A stretch of DNA of 7,864 nt from Candidatus Woesearchaeota archaeon (lineage in GTDB: Archaea > Nanobdellota > Nanobdellia > Woesearchaeales > GW2011-AR9): contig JABMOA010000058.1 of the NCBI GenBank assembly GCA_013204355.1, forward strand, positions 1 through 7,864. The letters run 5' to 3'. Below are positions 4,216-7,864 of the stretch, piece by piece. Position 1 is the first letter of the stretch. Each line of letters begins with the position of its first letter. The position numbers were made by a program, and so were the translations under genes. The notes below the pieces were generated by a model. The model saw only the letters and a list, made by a program, of their open reading frames with translations. It did no database searches and was not told where the DNA came from.

Positions 4216-4647
4216 CTATTCCTTTTTAGCTTCTTTTGCAGCTACAGGAGCTTCTATTAAAGAAACAGGTCCAACTTTTGTTACTTTCATGTTCACTTGA
4301 CGGATAAGACTTGTGATTCGTTCTCCACATACGGTTCGTCTTTTTAATAATCCTTTCTGTTTACGATTATTTTTCTTTTTATTAAGGAATCGTTTCTTAC
4401 CTGAAAATCCTACACCAGCACCAATCATAACTCTTTTACGATGATCTTGGATACCTTTTCTCATTGGGAATCCACATTTATCGGACCCACCCGTAAGTAA
4501 AAATTCATATCCAGCTAAGCCAAATGCATCTCCAGAAACTGTTTCTCCAAGATGTTTACCATGGAATACGTCTGCTTCAGGACTTTTAATTTCCTTTTGG
4601 ACAGTTTTTCCTTCTTTTGTACCAATTACTAATTTTAGGTCTACCAT
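4216..4647 (-). CDS. rps6e: 30S ribosomal protein eS6
   Basis: Small-subunit ribosomal protein shared by archaea and eukaryotes, absent from bacteria; 143 aa, in the usual archaeal range. Recognised from the N-terminal strand LKLVIGTKEGKTVQKEI, the invariant core GGSDKCGFPMRKGI (53-66), and the basic segment LLKRRTVCGERITSLIRQVN (100-119), which matches the family's KG-x-R-x-RK-x-VRG region. A lysine-rich stretch 84-102 and an alanine/lysine-rich tail (EAPVAAKEAKKE) complete it. The start at 4647 matches the family N-terminus and has a purine-rich GGGGGAG tract (minus strand) about 12 nt upstream as ribosome-binding site. This gene and ftsZ therefore have leaders, unlike most genes here. It is the strongest single indicator that the genome is archaeal. 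Confidence 0.97.
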   Translation of the reverse strand: MVDLKLVIGTKEGKTVQKEIKSPEADVFHGKHLGETVSGDAFGLAGYEFLLTGGSDKCGFPMRKGIQDHRKRVMIGAGVGFSGKKRFLNKKKNNRKQKGLLKRRTVCGERITSLIRQVNMKVTKVGPVSLIEAPVAAKEAKKE

Positions 4648-4806
4648 ATTTGTTTTTCTCCCCCGAGCCCAAAAAGTTTTCTTAAAACTTACCTTACAAT
4701 GAGTGACTCAGCTAATTTATGTTTAATTTAGAAGGGATGTTTATAAATGTTTTGTGAATGTTTTAAAAATTTATAATTTACACCAGAATATGTTAAATCT
4801 TACACT
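4648..4806 (-). promoter_or_regulatory. eS6 upstream region with two small inverted repeats
   Basis: This spacer holds no convincing gene. AAGTTTT-CTT-AAAACTT (4674-4690) is a 7-bp inverted repeat with a 3-nt loop, close to the ribosome-binding tract. TGAGT-G-ACTCA (4700-4710) is a pseudopalindrome further up. TATA-like sequences on the minus strand occur around 4711-4723 (ACATAAATTA) and 4769-4778 (AATTATAAAT), so leader length is uncertain (about 40 or 100 nt). Two direct copies of AATGTTTT (4746-4753, 4757-4764) also occur. Autoregulation by a leader structure, common for ribosomal proteins, is possible but unproved. Confidence 0.35.
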
Positions 4807-4814
4807 AAAAAAAA
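4807..4814 (-). terminator. T8 terminator of the 59-aa gene
   Basis: Eight A on the plus strand give eight U in the minus-strand transcript, 21 nt after the stop codon of the 59-aa gene. There is no strong hairpin, as usual for archaeal termination. Confidence 0.5.
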
Positions 4815-4834
4815 CTTAAGTATATAGGGATTGC

Positions 4835-5014
4835 TTATTGATCAAGGCCACCCAATTCTTCAATTAATACGCCATGTTGTTCCCTTAATACAACAAGTTC
4901 TTTCTTCTTGAATTCATTGATCTGATTCCGACTTGCATCCCACTCTAGTGGTTTTATCCTTCTTTCTAAATGAAAGAGTAGTTCCCTGATTTCTAGAATG
5001 CGTTCTTGTGTCAT
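4835..5014 (-). CDS. Small helical (coiled-coil-like) protein, unknown function
   Basis: 59 aa, from ATG at 5014 to TAA at 4837-4835. Highly charged, with no membrane segment. Two probable helices (about 2-24, TQERILEIRELLFHLERRIK, and 30-53, NQINEFKKKELVVLREQHGV and on) are separated by PLEWDASR, giving a helical hairpin. Leu/Ile spacing suggests coiled-coil packing, either intramolecular or as a dimer. A TATA box at the leaderless distance and a U-tract terminator after the stop support a real, separately transcribed gene. It diverges from the membrane-anchored OB-fold gene, apparently sharing one TATA box. The family is unrecognised. It was found by reading, being shorter than usual ORF cutoffs. 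Confidence 0.75.
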   Translation of the reverse strand: MTQERILEIRELLFHLERRIKPLEWDASRNQINEFKKKELVVLREQHGVLIEELGGLDQ

Positions 5015-5035
5015 AAAGTAAGGGTATGAAGTGAA

Positions 5036-5045
5036 TTATATAAAC
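5036..5045. promoter_or_regulatory. Symmetrical TATA box shared by two divergent genes
   Basis: TTATATAAAC contains the self-complementary TTATATAA. Its centre (about 5040) is 26-27 nt from the ATG at 5014 on the minus strand. It is also about 27-32 nt from the plus-strand ATG at 5068 and GTG at 5072. One box may therefore drive transcription both ways. Confidence 0.5.
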
Positions 5046-5071
5046 ATTTGTACAGAAAAGGTAATAAATGA

Positions 5072-5434
5072 GTGATTCTCAAAGAAATCATGGAAGAAAA
5101 AATGCTTCTAAAAATATCGCTTGTTGCGATAATTGTTGGTTTTGGGTTCTTGTTTCTTTATAGCGAGGAGCTTGATTTGAAATCTATTGAGACTTTAGAG
5201 AATATCCCTAACGAAGAAACTGTGAAATTATCGGGAAAGATTGTGCAATTACGTGAAACAGAAAATGCGTATTTTTTGAAAGTTGAAGGGTCTAGAATTG
5301 AAACAACTGATGTTATATTATTCCCCGAGGAGAAATTGTTTCTTAAGGAGGGACAGTTTGTTGAGATTCTGGGAGATACTGAGGAGTATAAAGGAAAGAA
5401 GGAAGTGATTGCGAATAAGATTGTGGTGAAGTGA
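5072..5434 (+). CDS. Membrane-anchored OB-fold protein
   Basis: 120 aa from GTG at 5072. Residues 12-30 (LLKISLVAIIVGFGFLFLY) are one membrane helix. Residues 50-120 read as an OB-fold of the tRNA-anticodon type: VKLSGKIVQLRETENAYFLKV, then TTDVILFPEE, then LKEGQFVEILGDTEEYKGKKEVIANKIVV, with its usual closing KG-K-x-x-I-x-A. Such domains bind nucleic acid in other proteins. Here a single-helix anchor would place the fold on one side of the membrane, and the role is unknown. The start is uncertain: GTG at 5072 has GGTAAT about 8 nt upstream, while ATGs at 5090 and 5102 would also keep the helix. An overlapping ATG at 5068 opens another frame of 31 codons. The gene ends one base from the converging toxin gene. 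Confidence 0.75.
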   Translation: MILKEIMEEKMLLKISLVAIIVGFGFLFLYSEELDLKSIETLENIPNEETVKLSGKIVQLRETENAYFLKVEGSRIETTDVILFPEEKLFLKEGQFVEILGDTEEYKGKKEVIANKIVVK

Positions 5435-5435
5435 A

Positions 5436-5732
5436 TCACAAATAACCTAATTTTCTTAAATATTTTGTGAGATCATTATATTCTTTATCCCTATCTAAAA
5501 TACAAAGAATTTCTATATGAGGTTTATTGACTAAATATATAATTCTTTTTTCTTTACGGTTATCTTCAAACCTTATCCTAAATAAAAATAAGTCATATCC
5601 TTCAATTCTTTTAAAACGGAAAGGGTTAATTTTTAATAATCTTAATTTATTATCAATTATATTAGCTGCTTTATCACTTAAATCGTCAAGTTGCTCTAAA
5701 AAGAATAAAGAAGGTTTCAAAATATAATCCAC
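5436..5732 (-). CDS. relE: RelE/ParE-superfamily toxin
   Basis: 98 aa from GTG at 5732. The N-terminus DYILKPSLFFLEQLDDLSDKA is the usual RelE opening (strand, then helices). NPFRFKRIEGYDLFLFRIRF (37-56) followed by RKEKRIIYLV supplies the conserved basic strands, and ILDRDKEYNDLTKYLRKL (79-96) is the family's C-terminal segment with D/R-x-x-x-Y. RelE toxins cut mRNA in the ribosomal A site; ParE relatives hit gyrase. RelE is preferred, but the two are hard to tell apart. An ATG at 5780 would add 16 residues and overlap the antitoxin by 44 bases. The GTG lies 4 nt after the antitoxin stop, has AAAAGGAAGTGAT as ribosome-binding region upstream, and gives the normal family N-terminus, so it is chosen. 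Expression is coupled to the upstream antitoxin. Confidence 0.82.
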   Translation of the reverse strand: MDYILKPSLFFLEQLDDLSDKAANIIDNKLRLLKINPFRFKRIEGYDLFLFRIRFEDNRKEKRIIYLVNKPHIEILCILDRDKEYNDLTKYLRKLGYL

Positions 5733-5736
5733 AAGA

Positions 5737-5982
5737 TCACTTCCTTTTAAGTTTCTTAAAAAGTTCTTCTTCTGTTCCAAAGAGATTATTATTCTTAGAT
5801 AATTCTACCAATTTCTTTACAAGAAAAAGTTCTTCCTTTGAAATAATTGGTTTGTCAAAAAGTTTTTCTCTTAAAGATTCTTTGATTAATTCTTGAACAT
5901 TTCCGAACCCGTGTTTATCAGCGTATTGACGTGATTGTTCTAATAACTCATCGGGCATTCTTAAATTGATTTGTGTGTTCAT
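5737..5982 (-). CDS. Ribbon-helix-helix antitoxin partner of the RelE-like toxin
   Basis: 81 aa from ATG at 5982. MNTQINLRMP is the DNA-contacting strand of a ribbon-helix-helix (CopG/MetJ-type) fold, followed by DELLEQSRQYADKHG (helix A) and NVQELIKESLREKL (helix B, 29-41). The remainder (45-81), rich in charged and leucine residues (EELFLVKKLVEL), would bind and silence the toxin. An in-frame ATG at 6003 would add MKVSIDT, but it touches the TATA box and its codons are the palindromic operator, so 5982 is preferred. The stop is 4 nt before the toxin GTG. The order antitoxin-then-toxin and the operator at the start codon are the standard type II layout with autorepression. Confidence 0.85.
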   Translation of the reverse strand: MNTQINLRMPDELLEQSRQYADKHGFGNVQELIKESLREKLFDKPIISKEELFLVKKLVELSKNNNLFGTEEELFKKLKRK

Positions 5983-6012
5983 GGTATCTATAGATACCTT
6001 CATTATATAAAT
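5983..6012 (-). promoter_or_regulatory. Antitoxin promoter with perfect 16-bp operator
   Basis: GGTATCTATAGATACC (5983-5998) is a perfect palindrome ending directly against the ATG at 5982. The TATA box ATTTATATA (minus strand, 6012-6004) is centred 26 nt from that ATG. A ribbon-helix-helix dimer pair bound here would cover the start site, giving autorepression. Confidence 0.75.
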
Positions 6013-6120
6013 GTTTCGTATGAATTAAGCTCTATTCTATGTAAGCAGAGCCACTCACTTATTTACTGTTGCGATTGCACTGCTCGCCCACTTTACTTAA
6101 TACACTGTCTGAAAAAGGAA

Positions 6121-6131
6121 CTTTTAAATAA
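6121..6131 (+). promoter_or_regulatory. TATA-like box before the nucleotidyltransferase remnant
   Basis: CTTTTAAATAA is centred 26 nt upstream of the ATG at 6153. The 110 bases before it (6013-6120), beyond the antitoxin promoter, show no gene or convincing repeat except a weak GCTCT/AGAGC inverted repeat near 6029-6051. Confidence 0.4.
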
Positions 6132-6152
6132 AACAAAAAAATCTTAAAAGAG

Positions 6153-6248
6153 ATGATGCCAAAAGGAATGTTGGAAAAAGTACAAAAAGATAAAGATGTT
6201 CTTGCAGTTGCATTATTTGGTTCTCTTGCGCGCCAAGAAATAAAATAA
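6153..6248 (+). pseudogene. Truncated nucleotidyltransferase (MNT-like) remnant
   Basis: 31 codons, from ATG at 6153 to TAA at 6246-6248. After a short helix (MLEKVQKDKDV) comes LAVALFGSLARQE (17-29), which matches the first strand and the GS motif (G23-S24) of minimal nucleotidyltransferases. These enzymes continue with S-D-x-D-x-L carrying the metal-binding aspartates. Here the frame stops two codons later (IK, stop) and the converging surface-protein gene begins at the next base, so the catalytic D-x-D and the rest are missing. A TATA-like box at the leaderless distance survives. Such genes usually pair with a HEPN partner as MNT-HEPN toxin-antitoxin systems, but no partner is visible. This looks like a leftover from a deletion or rearrangement. 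A functional micropeptide is less likely. Confidence 0.65.
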
Positions 6249-7286
6249 TTATGCACTTACTTGTTGTGCATCTTCCATCTTTAATTCTTCAAATGCGTCT
6301 TCTAAATCTTCATGCGACCAACCAGTATTTTGATTTAGGATATCTTTGATATCTTGATCTGAAGTACCCATCCGTTGTTCTTTCCGAATCCATGCGACAA
6401 GATCTTTATGATTAAAGACGGTGTGTGTATGTTTCATCAACACTACAACGGTTAAAACAATTAAGATTAGCATGAAAAGACTTGAACCCATCCCTATAAT
6501 CCATGCACTCCATGCATCCCAGAAACTTGGTTGTTGTAATTCTGGTTCAGGTTGTAGAGGTGGTGTGTAACCCGGATCATTTGAGATAAACCTACTTCCT
6601 TCAACCTCACAATTACGTTGTTCTGCGGGTTTTGTTACAGAGGTTCCACAAAAATGTTCATCGGTGCAAATTCTTGTTTGCGTTCCTGAACTACATTTCG
6701 TCCATGCAAAATCCCCATCAGTTGCACGACAAGACCAAGATTCATCACACGCTGCACATGATTGAACTTCTTCTTTATCTTTTTGTTGTTTCTTTGGATC
6801 GTATTTAATACGTGATTGTGTTAATTCATTATTACAATATGACCAATCAGTATATTCCCATTGTGTGATAGATCCTCCTCCACCACCGCCACCGCCGGAT
6901 CCACCACTTGGTGTGGAAGCTGGAGTTGTGGTTGGTGTAGTTGTGGTAACACCACATTCAGAAGCAGCCCCTACACAGAATGTTGTGGTTGCAGAAGATT
7001 CACCTTGACATGCTGCATAAACTGTGTATGTTCCTATTTGAGAAGGCGTAAATTGAGTGGTGTATTTTTTCTCAGCATTTGTTTTTGTTTCATCAACAAA
7101 CACATTAAAGCCACCTGCAAGAACTTGTGCAGTAACAGTTTGACCTGGTTGGGCAAGGCAAGTACCATCAATTGAAACTATTTTTCCAACATCAGTTTGC
7201 TTTGGTGCTGTCACTGTTGTTGCTAATGCTAAAGGCAATGCTACTAAAAGTACAATAAAAATTAAAAAAAGTTTATTGAATTGCAT
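6249..7286 (-). CDS. Surface-anchored protein with TSP1-like cysteine motifs and a cytoplasmic tail
   Basis: 345 aa from ATG at 7286; an in-frame GTG at 7295 would add three residues. Order: signal peptide (about 1-22, LFLIFIVLLVALPLALA); an all-beta Ig-like domain (about 25-110) with C43, C93 and C104; a Thr/Pro linker (114-127); a Gly/Ser hinge with eight glycines in a row (128-138); a cysteine-rich region (143-227) with two thrombospondin type-1-like pieces, WEYTDWSYC and later WTKCSSGTQTRIC...CGTS...RNC; a Pro-rich spacer; a membrane helix (about 264-285); and a charged tail (286-345) with DLVAWIRKEQRMGTSDQDIK and NTGWSHEDLEDAFEEL, a paired-helix motif common in archaeal envelope proteins. 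The start overlaps the upstream gene by 14 bases, indicating coupled expression. A role in adhesion or cell contact is inferred. Confidence 0.8.
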   Translation of the reverse strand: MQFNKLFLIFIVLLVALPLALATTVTAPKQTDVGKIVSIDGTCLAQPGQTVTAQVLAGGFNVFVDETKTNAEKKYTTQFTPSQIGTYTVYAACQGESSATTTFCVGAASECGVTTTTPTTTPASTPSGGSGGGGGGGGSITQWEYTDWSYCNNELTQSRIKYDPKKQQKDKEEVQSCAACDESWSCRATDGDFAWTKCSSGTQTRICTDEHFCGTSVTKPAEQRNCEVEGSRFISNDPGYTPPLQPEPELQQPSFWDAWSAWIIGMGSSLFMLILIVLTVVVLMKHTHTVFNHKDLVAWIRKEQRMGTSDQDIKDILNQNTGWSHEDLEDAFEELKMEDAQQVSA

Positions 7287-7864
7287 ATTCCACACTCTTT
7301 TTATTTACAAGTGAATTTCCTGTGCCAGTACTTGGCCAATTACCCCATACGAATGCTTCTACGAAAAGTTGACCTTTCGCATCAGTCGGAATTTCATGTG
7401 TGAATTGGAAAGTTTCTTCACTACCAGCTTTAAGTGCACTCTTTGATTCATAGACAACAGATTTTACAGTGGTCCCATATTTCACTTGTACAATTAATAA
7501 GTGATCTTTTGTTAAAGCGTTTTTAGGTTTTACTTTAACATTAACTGTTAGTGTCTCTTTAGGGGCTTTGTCTACTTTTGTTTTCAAAACTTTTGCAGTT
7601 TTATCTGTTACAGTGATTGAAAGTTCATCTGTACTTACAACACAAGTAGCATCTGCAACTAATTTTCCATCGGTACATATCTTACCGCTTGCATCACATA
7701 CACCACTTTTAACAGCGCCACAATCTTTTGCAACCGCAACACACGCACCACTGGTACATGTTGAACCTGCTGCACATTCGTGATATTCTAATGCTAGTGC
7801 ATCTGCTGAACAATAACTTTCTACAAGATATGTTTTTCCAGCAACAACGGATATTCCTTTAGTA
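7273..7864 (-). CDS. Cysteine-rich secreted/surface protein, C-terminal part (5' end outside window)
   Basis: 196 codons are visible; the frame stays open to the window edge, so the N-terminus is missing. The first 75 visible residues hold eight cysteines (18, 30, 36, 41, 48, 56, 63, 74) in short C-x5-C-x4-C and C-x7-C-x6-C spacings, as in small disulfide-knotted modules of archaeal surface proteins. YLVESYC and HECAAGSTC open the first unit. Residues 78-196 form a beta-rich, Ig-like closing domain ending FVEAFVWGNWPSTGTG...VEYAIQ, an ending I associate with DPANN envelope proteins. It overlaps the start of the TSP1-like gene by 14 bases in another frame, so the two form an operon and probably act together outside the cell. 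A TTG at 7587 could be taken for a start, but there is no reason to break the frame there. No enzymatic motif is visible. Confidence 0.75.
   Translation of the reverse strand, partial: TKGISVVAGKTYLVESYCSADALALEYHECAAGSTCTSGACVAVAKDCGAVKSGVCDASGKICTDGKLVADATCVVSTDELSITVTDKTAKVLKTKVDKAPKETLTVNVKVKPKNALTKDHLLIVQVKYGTTVKSVVYESKSALKAGSEETFQFTHEIPTDAKGQLFVEAFVWGNWPSTGTGNSLVNKKSVEYAIQ

Noticed and set aside
5068..5163. Alternative 31-codon frame from ATG at 5068 as the gene, instead of the OB-fold frame
   Set aside because: It ends after 31 codons without recognisable features, whereas the overlapping frame gives a membrane helix plus OB-fold. A possible regulatory overlap is noted instead.
5733..5780. 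ATG at 5780 as the toxin start
   Set aside because: It adds 16 residues not seen in RelE proteins and overlaps the antitoxin heavily; GTG at 5732 gives the normal N-terminus and spacing.
6059..6256. Minus-strand open frame over the nucleotidyltransferase remnant
   Set aside because: It is antisense to the recognisable FGSLARQE motif and shows no family features.
6861..7175. Plus-strand frame rich in Cys, Ser, Thr and Trp
   Set aside because: It is the mirror of the Gly/Thr-rich linker and Ig-like part of the surface protein; the odd composition comes from that low-complexity segment.
7568..7783. Plus-strand frame opposite the cysteine-rich protein
   Set aside because: Antisense to an open frame with regular cysteine spacing; shadow.
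1..7864. tRNA, rRNA genes or CRISPR arrays
   Set aside because: No cloverleaf with a T-arm consensus, no rRNA-like stretch and no regularly spaced repeats were seen on either strand.

Overview
The window comes from a compact, AT-rich archaeal genome. The archaeal assignment rests on ribosomal protein eS6, an archaeal-type FtsZ, DUF217-type VapB, and TATA boxes about 26-29 nt upstream of most start codons, implying leaderless mRNAs. Tiny genes, thrombospondin-like surface proteins and several toxin-antitoxin modules suggest a DPANN lineage of Woesearchaeota/Pacearchaeota type. That placement is inference from protein style, not from a tree.

Left part (1-2500). On the minus strand lie a 3'-truncated ftsZ with tandem TATA boxes and a clear Shine-Dalgarno, then a 300-nt spacer holding a possible broken small membrane-protein gene, then a nitroreductase-family gene. 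Divergent from the nitroreductase is a winged-helix regulator whose C-terminal half looks like a decayed nucleotidyltransferase. Their shared intergenic region carries a long dyad that is a good candidate operator.

Accessory island (2481-3460). A vapBC toxin-antitoxin pair is bracketed by two 121-132-bp hairpin-forming palindromic elements. Each element has 18-bp terminal inverted repeats and an exact flanking duplication (9 bp and 8 bp), which are the marks of MITE-like insertions. When both are removed on paper, the vapBC cassette is flanked by a 19-bp direct repeat whose left copy is the 3' end of the regulator gene. This looks like an insertion that preserved the target gene's end. It is the most notable structure in the window.

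Middle (3480-5435). A predicted lipoprotein with an EF-hand-like loop converges on, and overlaps, a 47-aa membrane protein gene that follows eS6 on the minus strand. A 59-aa helical protein gene and a membrane-anchored OB-fold gene diverge from one symmetrical TATA box.

Right part (5436-7864). A RelE-like toxin and its ribbon-helix-helix antitoxin (minus strand) have a perfect 16-bp palindrome abutting the antitoxin start. Next is a nucleotidyltransferase remnant cut off after its GS motif but retaining a promoter-like box. Last come two overlapping minus-strand genes for secreted or surface proteins: one anchored protein with TSP1-like cysteine motifs and a cytoplasmic tail, preceded by the C-terminal part of a cysteine-rich protein running off the window.
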